9,964 bases of DNA from an uncultured Eubacteriales bacterium (GCA_934476025.1 CAKSNI010000027.1:1-9964); one strand, 5' to 3'. Counted from the first letter of the stretch, positions 1 through 7,307 are shown. Notes: generated from the letters alone by a model not told the origin. A program made the numbers and translations.

Positions 1-102
1 TCGGCACAGATTTCCGTCAATCTGACTTCGGCCTCCAATACGGTACAGGCTGCGGTTGACAAAGCCAATCAGCTGATTGACGATGTTATTGCCGGCCAGT
101 AA
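1..102 (+). CDS. C-terminal end of an unrecognised protein (5' truncated by window)
   Basis: An open frame enters from the left edge and ends at a TAA stop, giving the last 33 residues of a protein. The peptide is rich in Ala, Val, Asn, Gln and Asp and ends in I-A-G-Q. From T-V-Q-A-A-V-D-K onward it looks like one amphipathic helix. No family motif is visible, so no function is proposed; helical tails like this occur on many secreted and cytoplasmic proteins. Support for a real gene end comes from codon use matching the downstream genes and from a strong terminator about 65 bases after the stop. Confidence 0.6.
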   Translation, partial: SAQISVNLTSASNTVQAAVDKANQLIDDVIAGQ

Positions 103-167
103 ATTTGCCTTTCTCGCTCCTTTTTGGTCCCACCGGGCTTTCGGGCTCGGTGGGCAAGCGTGATACA

Positions 168-199
168 CGCCCGCCCGTTTTTCGGGTGGGCGTTTTTTT
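168..199 (+). terminator. Rho-independent terminator of the leftmost gene
   Basis: A 10-bp stem (168-177 paired with 183-192, with one G-T wobble) closes a five-T loop and is followed directly by seven T residues at 193-199. This is a textbook intrinsic terminator reading on the + strand. A second hairpin just upstream (129-135 with 148-154, 7 bp) has no T run. The opposite strand has no U-tract after the stem, so it would not stop transcripts arriving from the sleB-like gene. Confidence 0.9.
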
Positions 200-314
200 G
201 GGTATGACGATCCAACCGAACGGATGATTTTTGTGTCTGCGGAAATAAATTTTCTTTGTTCTTCCTTCGTCAAAACCTTCGTTTTGCCCTTCCTCTGACA
301 AAAATGTGTCAATA

Positions 315-956
315 CTACCGGCAAAAAACATGAGCCCCGACACTCAGTACAATCGGACGGGAACGAATCCAGGTGTTGGTGGCGGTCACCGGGTTGTAGT
401 AATAAATTGCCCCGCCTGTCGGGTCCCATCCGTTCATGGCATCCCGGGCCGCGGCGTAAGCCGAATCGGCAACCGGCTCATAGAACTGCCCGTCGCTCAG
501 GCAGGAAAAGGCACCGTTTTGATAAACCACCCCCGCCAGTGAATCGGGAAAGGACGGATGTTTGACCCGGTTAAGCACTACAGCCCCGACAGCCACCTGG
601 CCGAGATAGCTTTCTCCCCGTGCTTCGGCCGAAATCAGGCGTGCCAGCAGGGAAAGATCGCCGTTGGCCGATTCGCTGCCTGCGGGGGAAATCCCCATGG
701 CTGCCAGGGTTTTCTCTCCGGCAATTCCGTCGGCTGCCAGCCCGTGTTCACGCTGAAAGGCCATAACGGCGTTTTTGGTTTTGGTTCCGTAAATGCCGTC
801 TGCCGCCCCAGGGTCATACCCGTTGCGCTGCAGAAATTCCTGTATGGCGGTTACCTCGCTGCCCCGGGAGCCGATCCGGGATAGCCCGGCTGTCCGGGTG
901 GGGGTTAAAATCAGAATCAAAATCAGGCAAACAAGACAACCGAATTTCTTTTTCAT
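315..956 (-). CDS. sleB: Spore cortex-lytic enzyme, SleB-type (peptidoglycan-binding domain plus cell wall hydrolase domain)
   Basis: A predicted 213-residue exported enzyme. Residues 1-24 form a signal peptide (K-K-K then a long Leu/Ile core). Residues about 30-87 form a PG_binding_1 domain (VTAIQEFLQRNGY, DGIYGTKT, AVMAFQREHGL). Residues about 105-213 form the Hydrolase_2 (SleB/CwlJ) domain. The family motif SAEARGE is at 109-115, with Glu111 the expected catalytic acid of the lytic transglycosylase. In SleB the enzyme cleaves spore cortex peptidoglycan during germination. The start at 956 is chosen because it gives a clean signal peptide and has a GGAAGAAGGA-type binding site upstream. An in-frame start at 1049 would add 31 residues before the signal peptide and overlap the divergent promoter. 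The usual partner gene ypeB is not adjacent. The protein could instead be a vegetative hydrolase of the same fold. Confidence 0.88.
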   Translation of the reverse strand: MKKKFGCLVCLILILILTPTRTAGLSRIGSRGSEVTAIQEFLQRNGYDPGAADGIYGTKTKNAVMAFQREHGLAADGIAGEKTLAAMGISPAGSESANGDLSLLARLISAEARGESYLGQVAVGAVVLNRVKHPSFPDSLAGVVYQNGAFSCLSDGQFYEPVADSAYAAARDAMNGWDPTGGAIYYYNPVTATNTWIRSRPIVLSVGAHVFCR

Positions 957-1043
957 GAGGTTCCTTCTTCCTTTTTTGAAGAGGATGCCCCGGGGCGTGA
1001 AAAATATCCGGGAAAACTCCGAAAAGTTTGTCGGTTTCACCAC

Positions 1044-1071
1044 TTGCAATTTAGGCAGGATCGGTTATACT
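1044..1071 (+). promoter_or_regulatory. Housekeeping-type promoter for the antiporter gene
   Basis: A -35 box TTGCAA (1044-1049) and a -10 box TATACT (1066-1071) are separated by 16 bases, placing a start of transcription near 1078, about 25 bases before the antiporter ATG. The -35 box overlaps the upstream alternative start of the divergent sleB-like gene, which is another reason to prefer the shorter start for that gene. Confidence 0.75.
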
Positions 1072-1101
1072 GTTTATCTGTACGAAGAAAGAAAGGAAGG
1101 A

Positions 1102-2307
1102 ATGAAATTGAAATATACGGTATTGCTGGATCTGGCTCTGATTTTGTTTTCAGCCAAGATGCTCGGAATGCTTGCCCGAAGAATCGGTATTCCGCAGGTG
1201 GTGGGCGAAATTATATCGGGGCTGATCATCGGTCCGAATCTGTTGGGGATTGTTCAACCGAACGATGTCATTACTTATATTGCCGAAATCGGCGTGATTA
1301 TGCTGATGTTTGTCGCCGGGCTGGAAACCGATTTAAAGGAAATCAAAAAAAGCGGTGTAACCGCTTTGCTGGTAGCCTGTATGGGGGTGCTGCTGCCTTT
1401 GATCGGCGGTTTTTGCCTGTACGGCTGCCTGTACGGCTTTGCCCCCATCGGCAGCGAACATTTTACTACGGCCCTGTTCATCGGGACCATCATTACCGCT
1501 ACTTCGGTGGGCATTACGGTAGAGGTCCTGCGGGAAATCGGTAAGCTGTCCACCCCGGTCGGCACGGTGATTTTAAGTGCCGCTATTATCGACGATGTGA
1601 TCGGAATTGTGCTGCTTTCGGTGGTCAGTGGGTTTTCCGGTTCCGGGGCCAATCCGCTCTCGGTGCTGGTGCGTACGGTATTGTTTTTCGCTTTCAGCAT
1701 TGTGGTGGGGCTGCTCATCAACCGGCTGTTCAAATGGCTGGATAAAATTTCACCGCACCGCCGCCGCATTCCGATTTTCAGTCTGGCATTTTGCTTTTTG
1801 ATGTCATATATCGCGGAAGAATGGTTCGGCATTGCCGATATTACCGGGGCATTTATTGCCGGGGTCATTTTCTGCAATATCAAGGATGCGGAATATATTG
1901 CCCGTCGGGTGGATATCAATTCCTATATGATTTTTTCACCGGTCTTTTTCGCCGGCATCGGAATTCGCAACCGCCTTTCTATGGACAAAGAGCTGATTCT
2001 GTTTTCGATTCTGTTTGTGGCGGTGGCAATGCTGATGAAAATCCTCGGCTGCGGCATCGTGGCCCGGCTGCGGCATTTTAACGCGAGGGATTCCCTTCGT
2101 GTCGGGGTGGGAATGATGGCCCGCGGTGAGGTGGCGCTGATTGTCGCTCAAAAAGGGGTCAGCGCCGGAGTGCTGGATCCGAAATTCTTTACGGCTGTGA
2201 TTCTGCTGATTATGGTTTCCTCCATTGTTACCCCGATTCTGCTCCGTCTGCTTTATCGGCCGAAAAAAGAAAAGCCGACTGCCGAAACACCGGCAGCGGC
2301 CGAATAA
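1102..2307 (+). CDS. Cation:proton antiporter, CPA2 family (Na_H_Exchanger domain)
   Basis: A 401-residue integral membrane protein made almost wholly of hydrophobic helices (roughly 12-13). It matches the monovalent cation:proton antiporter-2 fold. Visible family marks are the N-terminal R-R-I-G-I-P-Q-V-V-G-E-I-I-S-G-L-I-I-G-P stretch (26-45), the FVAGLETDL motif (70-78), and the ion-binding Asp pair in SAAIIDDVIG (Asp164-Asp165). An ARGEVALI motif lies near the C-terminus. It should exchange Na+ or K+ for protons at the cytoplasmic membrane; the ion cannot be read from the sequence. The protein ends in a short Lys/Glu/Pro/Ala tail with no RCK/TrkA_N regulatory domain, unlike KefB/KefC. The ATG at 1102 follows GAAAGGAAGG and begins a membrane protein of normal length. 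The open frame continues upstream to 793, but that part lies opposite the sleB-like gene. It is a single-gene transcript, judging from its promoter and terminator. Confidence 0.9.
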   Translation: MKLKYTVLLDLALILFSAKMLGMLARRIGIPQVVGEIISGLIIGPNLLGIVQPNDVITYIAEIGVIMLMFVAGLETDLKEIKKSGVTALLVACMGVLLPLIGGFCLYGCLYGFAPIGSEHFTTALFIGTIITATSVGITVEVLREIGKLSTPVGTVILSAAIIDDVIGIVLLSVVSGFSGSGANPLSVLVRTVLFFAFSIVVGLLINRLFKWLDKISPHRRRIPIFSLAFCFLMSYIAEEWFGIADITGAFIAGVIFCNIKDAEYIARRVDINSYMIFSPVFFAGIGIRNRLSMDKELILFSILFVAVAMLMKILGCGIVARLRHFNARDSLRVGVGMMARGEVALIVAQKGVSAGVLDPKFFTAVILLIMVSSIVTPILLRLLYRPKKEKPTAETPAAAE

Positions 2308-2320
2308 CCCTGAAAACGGG

Positions 2321-2363
2321 AAGGCGGCTGGGGGAGCTCTTACAAAACCCCGGCCGCCTTTTT
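2321..2363 (+). terminator. Terminator between convergent genes
   Basis: A 13-bp stem (from 2321, AAGGCGGC then GGGG, paired with CCCC then GCCGCCTT ending at 2360, one T-G wobble) is followed by a T run through 2363. It lies 13 bases after the antiporter stop. The membrane protein gene on the opposite strand ends only 8 bases beyond. On the minus strand the stem is followed by a weaker T-rich stretch, so it may serve both genes. Confidence 0.85.
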
Positions 2364-2370
2364 GCGATTT

Positions 2371-2979
2371 TTAAAAATTTCCGTCTTTTCCGTAGGAATT
2401 CAGAAAATCGTTCCATTCGTCGTCGCTGAAATCTTTTGCCCCCGGATGGCTTTTATAAAGTTCCCGAACGGTTTTCTCATAAGCACAGCGGACGGCTTTG
2501 CGGTCTTTGGCCTGCCAGGCAAACAAAATGCCCGAAATTACCAGGCAAATCACTGCCCAGGGCAAATGCCGCCAATAGAAATTCCGCTGGACCCCGCGGG
2601 AAAAATCCGCCCCCTTCATCAACAGAAAAAAGCGAACCAGTGCGGTGACCTGGGAAAGAACGGTACAAACAAAAGCAAGGCAATTCTTTTTTTTATACAG
2701 AAAAACAACAGCTCCGATCAAAAATACCAGCGCCCCCGTTAAAAGCAGGGCGGTTTTCGCGAATTGAGAGAGCAATTGCGCGCTTTCGGCGGCTTCATTA
2801 TAATAAAAATAGGTGCCGAGAAGATAGGTGGCGGTCATAAAAAAAGAAACGGCGGCACTCACGGTATAAAGAATCCGGAGAACGCGGGAAGCCTTTTGCC
2901 GGTCACGGTCGGGGCAGATTCCCCGTTTGAGCATCCGCTGTTTTGTGATGGCTACTATGTTCTGATTCATTTTTTTCAA
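2371..2979 (-). CDS. Hypothetical four-helix integral membrane protein
   Basis: A protein of about 202 residues that I do not recognise. The first 30 residues are basic. Four hydrophobic segments follow: ILYTVSAAVSFFMTATYLL, ALLLTGALVFLIGAVVFLY, CLAFVCTVLSQVTALVRFFLLM and LPWAVICLVISGILFAW. A charged C-terminal tail ends in F-S-D-D-E-W-N-D-F-L-N-S-Y-G-K-D-G-N-F. Two basic loops (YKKKN, and KGADFSRGVQRN) separate the helices. No catalytic motif is visible. A TTG start at 2979 is preferred because AGGCGGTGAT lies just upstream at correct spacing; the ATG at 2970 would sit 17 bases from the AGGCGG core. It has its own promoter facing away from trmL. Codon use matches the neighbours, so it appears native. 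Role unknown. Confidence 0.75.
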   Translation of the reverse strand: MKKMNQNIVAITKQRMLKRGICPDRDRQKASRVLRILYTVSAAVSFFMTATYLLGTYFYYNEAAESAQLLSQFAKTALLLTGALVFLIGAVVFLYKKKNCLAFVCTVLSQVTALVRFFLLMKGADFSRGVQRNFYWRHLPWAVICLVISGILFAWQAKDRKAVRCAYEKTVRELYKSHPGAKDFSDDEWNDFLNSYGKDGNF

Positions 2980-2983
2980 AGTT

Positions 2984-2993
2984 ATCACCGCCT
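2984..2993 (-). promoter_or_regulatory. Ribosome binding site deciding a TTG start
   Basis: On the minus strand these bases read AGGCGGTGAT, one mismatch from the AGGAGGTGAT complement of the 16S rRNA 3' end. The AGGCGG core ends 8 bases before the TTG at 2979 but 17 bases before the next ATG at 2970, favouring the TTG. Confidence 0.6.
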
Positions 2994-2995
2994 TT

Positions 2996-3024
2996 ATTTT
3001 ACCATTGATCCGGCCGTTTGACAA
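2996..3024 (-). promoter_or_regulatory. Promoter of the four-helix membrane protein gene
   Basis: On the minus strand a -35 box TTGTCA (3019-3024) and a -10 box TAAAAT (2996-3001) are separated by exactly 17 bases. A start of transcription about 7 bases after the -10 box would fall near 2989, inside the ribosome binding site. That leaves a leader of only about 10 bases before the TTG codon. Confidence 0.7.
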
Positions 3025-3056
3025 GACTTTTTTCGACCGGAACGGAAAGGATTCTT

Positions 3057-3566
3057 ATGGCTGTTTTGAATGTGGTTCTCGTAGAACCGGAAATCCCCCA
3101 GAATACGGGCAATATTGCCCGCACCTGCGCCGCCACCGGCGCCCGGCTTCATCTGGTTCGCCCGCTCGGTTTTGCCTTGGACGATAAAAAACTGAAACGG
3201 GCCGGCCTGGATTATTGGCATTATCTGGATATTACTTATTATGACGGGCTTGCGGATTTTCTTTCCAAAAATCCGCAAGCAACCTTCTTTTGTTTTACCA
3301 CCAAAGGGCGTCGGGCCCATTCCGATGTTTCCTACCCGGATAACAGTTTTCTGCTTTTCGGCAAGGAAACCGCCGGGCTGCCGGAGGAATTTCTGCTGGC
3401 TCACCCGGAAAGCTGCGTGCGGATTCCGATGAAGGGCGGACTGCGAAGCCTGAATCTTTCCAACAGCGTGGCCATCGGGGTGTATGAGGTACTTCGGCAA
3501 TGGGGGTACCCTTCTCTGGAAAATTTCGGACAGTTGCACAATTACCGCTGGGAAGACTGCCCGTAA
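3057..3566 (+). CDS. trmL: tRNA (cytidine(34)-2'-O)-methyltransferase TrmL (SPOUT family)
   Basis: A 169-residue SAM-dependent methyltransferase of the SpoU/TrmH (SPOUT) class with the trefoil-knot fold. TrmL methylates the wobble ribose of tRNA-Leu species in the cytoplasm. The three family motifs are in order: PEIPQNTGNIART (11-23, with Asn16 and Arg22), LLFGKETAGLPEE (99-111), and RIPM with SLNLSNSVAI (122-125 and 131-140). The last two form the SAM-binding knot. It is slightly longer than the common 155-160 residues because of a C-terminal tail ending N-Y-R-W-E-D-C-P. The ATG at 3057 has AAAGGA five bases upstream and starts right at the conserved first strand; an in-frame ATG at 3018 would add 13 residues and lies within the divergent promoter. 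No clear promoter of its own was found. pgk follows 88 bases later behind a separate promoter. Confidence 0.92.
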   Translation: MAVLNVVLVEPEIPQNTGNIARTCAATGARLHLVRPLGFALDDKKLKRAGLDYWHYLDITYYDGLADFLSKNPQATFFCFTTKGRRAHSDVSYPDNSFLLFGKETAGLPEEFLLAHPESCVRIPMKGGLRSLNLSNSVAIGVYEVLRQWGYPSLENFGQLHNYRWEDCP

Positions 3567-3584
3567 GTTTTCAGAAACTTTTCG

Positions 3585-3612
3585 TTGCAAATTTGTGAAA
3601 ATGTGGTACAAT
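3585..3612 (+). promoter_or_regulatory. Promoter of the pgk-tpiA-gpmI operon
   Basis: A -35 box TTGCAA (3585-3590) and a -10 box TACAAT (3607-3612) are separated by 16 bases, about 43 bases upstream of the pgk ATG. A ribosome binding site AAAGGA (3639-3644) sits 10 bases before that ATG. There is no clear terminator between trmL and this promoter, so some read-through from trmL is possible. Confidence 0.8.
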
Positions 3613-3654
3613 AAATTTGTTAAGGAAAATATGCTTTGAAAGGATGTTTCTTTT

Positions 3655-4866
3655 ATGAATCTTCTGAACAAGAAAACCGTAGATGACATCAACGCCGCCG
3701 GGAAAAGAGTTCTGGTTCGCTGTGACTTCAATGTGCCGCTGAAAAACGGCGTAATCACCGACGAAAACCGGATCAATGCCGCGCTGCCCACCATCAAGAA
3801 ATTGATCAATGACGGGGCCAAGGTCATTCTTTGCTCCCACCTCGGCAAGCCGAAAGGCGAACCCAAGCCGGAACTTTCTCTGGCTCCGGTAGCCAAGTGC
3901 CTTTCCGAAAAACTCGGAAAAGAAGTGGTTTTTGCCGCGGATGACTGCGTAGTCGGCGAAAATGCCAAAGCAGCGGTTGCCGCCATGAAAGACGGCGATG
4001 TGGTTCTGCTGCAGAACACCCGTTATCGGGCTGAAGAAACCAAGAACGGCGAAGCGTTCTCGAAAGAACTCGGAAGCCTGGCGGATATCTTTGTCAACGA
4101 TGCCTTCGGTACCGCTCACCGCGCGCACTGCTCCACCGTCGGTGTGGTTTCCTATGTGAAGGAAGCGGTTGCCGGCTATCTGATCGGCAAAGAACTGAAA
4201 TATCTCGGCGATGCCGTGGAAAATCCGGTTCGTCCGTTTGTTACCATCCTCGGCGGTGCCAAGGTGGCCGACAAACTCAATGTCATTGAAAACCTGCTGA
4301 ATAAAGCCGATACCCTGATTATCGGCGGCGGAATGTCCTATACCTTCCTGGCAGCCAAAGGCTACTCGGTCGGCACCTCGCTGATCGACGAAACCAAGAT
4401 CGGCTACTGCGGTGATATGCTGAAAAAGGCTGAAGAAAAGGGCGTTAAGATCCTGCTTCCGGTAGACTGCACCATTACGAAAGACTTCCCGGATCCGATC
4501 GATGCCAAGGTGGAATCGAAGGTTGTGGATGCCGATAAGATCCCGGCGGATATGATGAGCCTGGATATCGGACCGAAAACCATCGAACTTTTTGCCGGTG
4601 AAGTGAAAAACGCCAAAACGGTTGTTTGGAACGGGCCGATGGGCGTGTTCGAAAACCCGATTTTCGCGGCCGGTACCATCGGGGTTGCCAAAGCGATGGC
4701 CGAAACCGACGGCACCACCATCATCGGCGGCGGCGATTCGGCAGCAGCGGTCAACACCTTGGGCTTCGGCGATAAAATGACCCACATTTCCACCGGCGGC
4801 GGGGCTTCGCTGGAATTCCTGGAAGGCAAAGAACTCCCGGGCATTGCGGCACTCAACGATAAATAA
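3655..4866 (+). CDS. pgk: Phosphoglycerate kinase
   Basis: A 403-residue cytoplasmic glycolytic enzyme that transfers the 1-phosphate of 1,3-bisphosphoglycerate to ADP, giving ATP and 3-phosphoglycerate. The family signature VLVRCDFNVPL is at 19-29 (Arg22, Asp24, Asn26 bind substrate). SHLGKPKG is at 61-68; most bacteria have Arg where Lys65 stands. Further marks in order are NTRYRAEE, VNDAFGTAHRAHCSTVG, GGAKVADKL, GGGMSYTF, WNGPMGVFENP, IIGGGDSAAAV and HISTGGGASLEFLEG. The last group forms the nucleotide-binding domain and hinge. Length is normal (390-400 typical) and no residue expected in the active site is missing. It is the first gene of the glycolytic operon; tpiA starts 20 bases after its stop. 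gap, which often precedes pgk, is not here. Confidence 0.98.
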   Translation: MNLLNKKTVDDINAAGKRVLVRCDFNVPLKNGVITDENRINAALPTIKKLINDGAKVILCSHLGKPKGEPKPELSLAPVAKCLSEKLGKEVVFAADDCVVGENAKAAVAAMKDGDVVLLQNTRYRAEETKNGEAFSKELGSLADIFVNDAFGTAHRAHCSTVGVVSYVKEAVAGYLIGKELKYLGDAVENPVRPFVTILGGAKVADKLNVIENLLNKADTLIIGGGMSYTFLAAKGYSVGTSLIDETKIGYCGDMLKKAEEKGVKILLPVDCTITKDFPDPIDAKVESKVVDADKIPADMMSLDIGPKTIELFAGEVKNAKTVVWNGPMGVFENPIFAAGTIGVAKAMAETDGTTIIGGGDSAAAVNTLGFGDKMTHISTGGGASLEFLEGKELPGIAALNDK

Positions 4867-4886
4867 TCAGGGAAGAAGAAACGATT

Positions 4887-5654
4887 ATGGATAAAACAAA
4901 AAGAGCCGCAATCATTGCGGGAAACTGGAAAATGAATCAGACACCGAAGCAGACCACGGCTTTGATTGAAGAAATGAAGCCGCTGGTTGCCGGTGCCGGC
5001 TGCAAAGTGGTTCTCTGTGTGCCGTTTGTGGATTTGGATGCGGCGCTGAAAGCCAGCGAAGGCAGCAACATCGAAATCGGTGCGGAGAACTGCCACTTTG
5101 AAGAAAAAGGTGCTTTTACCGGAGAGGTTTCCCCGGTTATGCTGCAGGAGATGGGCGTTCGCTATGTGATCATCGGTCACAGCGAAAGACGCCAATATTT
5201 CGGCGAAACCGACGAAACCGTCAACCTTCGCCTGAAAGCGGCTCTGAGCCATGGGCTGAAGGTCATCCTTTGCGTGGGTGAAATGCTGCAGCAGCGTGAA
5301 CAGGGCGTTACGGCCGAACTGGTTGCCATGCAGACCAAGATTGCTCTGGGCGGCGTCAGCGCGGAAGAAATGAAAAATGTTATCATTGCGTATGAACCGG
5401 TTTGGGCCATCGGAACCGGCAAAACCGCAACGGCGGATCAGGCGCAGGAGGTTTGTGCCATCATCCGCGGAGTGGTGGAAGAACTGTACGGAAAAGAAAC
5501 GGCCGAGGCTACAACCGTTCAGTACGGCGGCTCCATGAATGCCGGCAATGCCGCGGAACTGCTTTCCAAAAAGGATGTAGACGGCGGTTTGATCGGCGGT
5601 GCTTCTCTGAAAGCCAATGATTTTTCCATCATTGTAAAAGCGGCCGGAAATTGA
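4887..5654 (+). CDS. tpiA: Triose-phosphate isomerase
   Basis: A 255-residue TIM-barrel enzyme that interconverts dihydroxyacetone phosphate and glyceraldehyde 3-phosphate in the cytoplasm. All catalytic elements are present: AGNWKMN with Lys15, GHSERR with His98, and AYEPVWAIGTG with the general base Glu170 and its flexible lid. The phosphate-binding loops YGGSMNAGNAAEL and DGGLIGGASL come near the C-terminus. Length matches the bacterial norm of about 250. It lies 20 bases after pgk with no promoter between them, so it is cotranscribed. The binding site is weak (GGGAAGAAG about 9 bases upstream of the ATG), which suggests some dependence on translation of pgk. Confidence 0.98.
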   Translation: MDKTKRAAIIAGNWKMNQTPKQTTALIEEMKPLVAGAGCKVVLCVPFVDLDAALKASEGSNIEIGAENCHFEEKGAFTGEVSPVMLQEMGVRYVIIGHSERRQYFGETDETVNLRLKAALSHGLKVILCVGEMLQQREQGVTAELVAMQTKIALGGVSAEEMKNVIIAYEPVWAIGTGKTATADQAQEVCAIIRGVVEELYGKETAEATTVQYGGSMNAGNAAELLSKKDVDGGLIGGASLKANDFSIIVKAAGN

Positions 5655-5660
5655 GTTTTG

Positions 5661-5695
5661 CAGGGGCTGTACCGAAGAGGCACGGTCCCTGTTTT
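5661..5695 (+). other. Possible attenuating hairpin between tpiA and gpmI
   Basis: CAGGG (5661-5665) can pair with CCCTG (5687-5691), and ACCG (5671-5674) with CGGT (5683-5686), leaving a five-base bulge. Four T residues follow (5692-5695). This resembles a weak intrinsic terminator or an RNA processing site inside the operon. It might lower gpmI expression relative to pgk and tpiA. The bulged stem makes this uncertain. Confidence 0.35.
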
Positions 5696-5720
5696 ATCAA
5701 AAATCGAAAGGAAATACACC

Positions 5721-7256
5721 ATGAAAAAAACCGTAGTTTTGACCATTATGGACGGCTTCGGCTACAATCCCGAAACCAAAGGAAATGCGATTTATGCCGC
5801 CAATACTCCGCGGCTGGATCGGATTATGAAGGAATGCCCCCATACCCTGATCGGGGCTTCCGGAATGGATGTCGGCCTGCCGGACGGACAGATGGGCAAC
5901 AGCGAAGTTGGCCATACCAATATCGGGGCCGGCCGGATTGTTTATCAGGAACTGACCCGGATTACCAAATCCATTGCCGACGGGGACTTTTTCGAAAATC
6001 CGGCTTTGTGCGATGCCATGGATTCCTGCAAAAAGAAAGGTTCGGCGCTGCACCTGATGGGGCTGCTTTCTCCGGGTGGGGTTCACAGCCATATTGACCA
6101 TTTGTATGCCCTTTTGGAAATGGCCAAGCGCAAAGGGCTGACCGAAGTATACATTCACGCCCTCCTGGACGGGCGGGATGTTCCGCCGGCCAGCGCTGCC
6201 GAAATTCTGGAGCAGGCGCAGCAAAAACTCAGCGAAATCGGGGCTGGCAAAATCGCGACCGTGATGGGCCGTTTTTACGGAATGGACCGTGACAACCGCT
6301 GGAACCGGGTGGAAAAAGCCTACAATGCCCTGGTGCTGGGCGAGGGCGTTCATGCTGCGGATGCCGTAAAGGCGGTTCGGGCCTCCTATGAAGTGGTGGA
6401 CGAGGACGGCAAACATCTGACCGACGAATTTGTTCTGCCCACGGTGATTGACGGCACCCGCCGCATTGCCGACGGCGACAGCGTGATCTTCTTTAACTTC
6501 CGGCCGGACCGTGCCCGGGAAATCACCCGCACCTTTGTGGATCCGGATTTTACCGGGTTTGAACGCAAAGGCGGCATGAAAAAGGTGAAGTATGTCTGCT
6601 TTACGCAGTATGATGCTTCCATGCCGAATGTGGAAATTGCTTTCCGTCCGCAGGAACTGAAAAATACGCTGGGCGAATTTTTGGCCAATCATCATATGAC
6701 CCAGCTCCGGATTGCCGAAACCGAAAAATACGCGCATGTAACCTTCTTTTTCAACGGCGGCCGCGAGGTCAAGTTCGATGGAGAAGATCGGATCCTGGTG
6801 GCTTCTCCGAAGGTGGCTACCTATGATCTGAAACCGGAAATGAGCGCTTATGAGGTATGCGACAAGGTGTGCGAAGCCATTGAAAGCGGAAAATACGATG
6901 TGGTGATTTTAAACTTTGCCAACTGCGATATGGTGGGGCACACCGGTGTATTTGAAGCCGCGGTGAAAGCGGTGGAAACGGTAGATACCTGCGTCGGCCG
7001 GGTGGAAGATTCCGTTCTGAAAATGGGCGGAGTAATGCTGCTGACCGCCGATCACGGCAACGCCGACCGCATGATCGATACCGATGGTGCCCCCTTTACG
7101 GCCCACACCACCAATCCGGTTCCGTTGGCGGTCATCGGAAAGGATTGCCGACTGAAAGAAGGCGGGCGCCTCTGCGACCTTTCTCCGACCATCATTCATT
7201 TGCTGGGGCTGGAACAGCCGGCCGAAATGACTGGGGTCAACCTGATTGAAGAATAA
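5721..7256 (+). CDS. gpmI: 2,3-bisphosphoglycerate-independent phosphoglycerate mutase
   Basis: A 511-residue cytoplasmic enzyme that converts 3-phosphoglycerate to 2-phosphoglycerate through a phosphoserine intermediate using two metal ions (usually manganese). It belongs to the alkaline phosphatase superfamily. The first metal site is in TIMDGFGYN with Asp11. The catalytic serine is Ser61 in MGNSEVGHTNIGAGRIVYQ. Substrate-binding elements HIDHL, LLDGRDVPPASA, MGRFYGMDRDNRWNR and FRPDRAREITR follow. The second half carries NFANCDMVGHTG and TADHGNAD, which complete the metal ligands. Length is normal (about 510). The ATG at 5721 is chosen because AAAGGA lies 8 bases upstream and the first strand (K-T-V-V-L-T-I-M-D-G) begins at once; the open frame reaching back to 5658 is the spacer read through. 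It is the last gene of the operon, 66 bases after tpiA. Confidence 0.97.
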   Translation: MKKTVVLTIMDGFGYNPETKGNAIYAANTPRLDRIMKECPHTLIGASGMDVGLPDGQMGNSEVGHTNIGAGRIVYQELTRITKSIADGDFFENPALCDAMDSCKKKGSALHLMGLLSPGGVHSHIDHLYALLEMAKRKGLTEVYIHALLDGRDVPPASAAEILEQAQQKLSEIGAGKIATVMGRFYGMDRDNRWNRVEKAYNALVLGEGVHAADAVKAVRASYEVVDEDGKHLTDEFVLPTVIDGTRRIADGDSVIFFNFRPDRAREITRTFVDPDFTGFERKGGMKKVKYVCFTQYDASMPNVEIAFRPQELKNTLGEFLANHHMTQLRIAETEKYAHVTFFFNGGREVKFDGEDRILVASPKVATYDLKPEMSAYEVCDKVCEAIESGKYDVVILNFANCDMVGHTGVFEAAVKAVETVDTCVGRVEDSVLKMGGVMLLTADHGNADRMIDTDGAPFTAHTTNPVPLAVIGKDCRLKEGGRLCDLSPTIIHLLGLEQPAEMTGVNLIEE

Positions 7257-7276
7257 GTTTTTTAGTCTGCCCGCTC

Positions 7277-7307
7277 AGCCCGCAACTTTCGTTGCGGGCT
7301 TCCTTTT
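7277..7307 (+). terminator. Terminator of the pgk-tpiA-gpmI operon
   Basis: A perfect 10-bp stem (AGCCCGCAAC at 7277-7286 with GTTGCGGGCT at 7291-7300) and a TTTC tetraloop are followed by a T-rich tail broken by two C residues. It begins 20 bases after the gpmI stop. The stretch from 7308 to 7430 holds no gene I can support. Confidence 0.88.

Noticed and set aside
271..286. Small hairpin CAAAAC-CTTC-GTTTTG as a terminator for the sleB-like gene
   Set aside because: The stem is only six bp, AT-rich, and has no T run on the minus strand.
957..1049. 31-residue N-terminal extension of the sleB-like protein
   Set aside because: It would bury the signal peptide inside the protein and overlap the divergent promoter. 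The ATG at 956 has a suitable binding site.
793..1101. Upstream 103-codon extension of the antiporter frame
   Set aside because: It lies opposite the sleB-like gene, contains the antiporter promoter, and would put a non-hydrophobic region before the first helix. The ATG at 1102 has a good binding site.
3018..3046. TTGACA at 3018-3023 as a + strand promoter for trmL
   Set aside because: No acceptable -10 box lies 15-19 bases downstream. The same bases fit better as the -35 region of the minus-strand promoter.
3571..4785. 404-codon open frame on the minus strand opposite pgk
   Set aside because: It mirrors the codon bias of pgk, whose protein is unmistakable. The antisense translation shows no family motif and has no binding site or promoter of its own.
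5697..6737. 346-codon minus-strand open frame opposite gpmI, and similar ones at 4404-5252, 2994-4019 and 8536-9138
   Set aside because: All lie opposite well-identified genes, have no recognisable domains and follow from the base composition of those genes.
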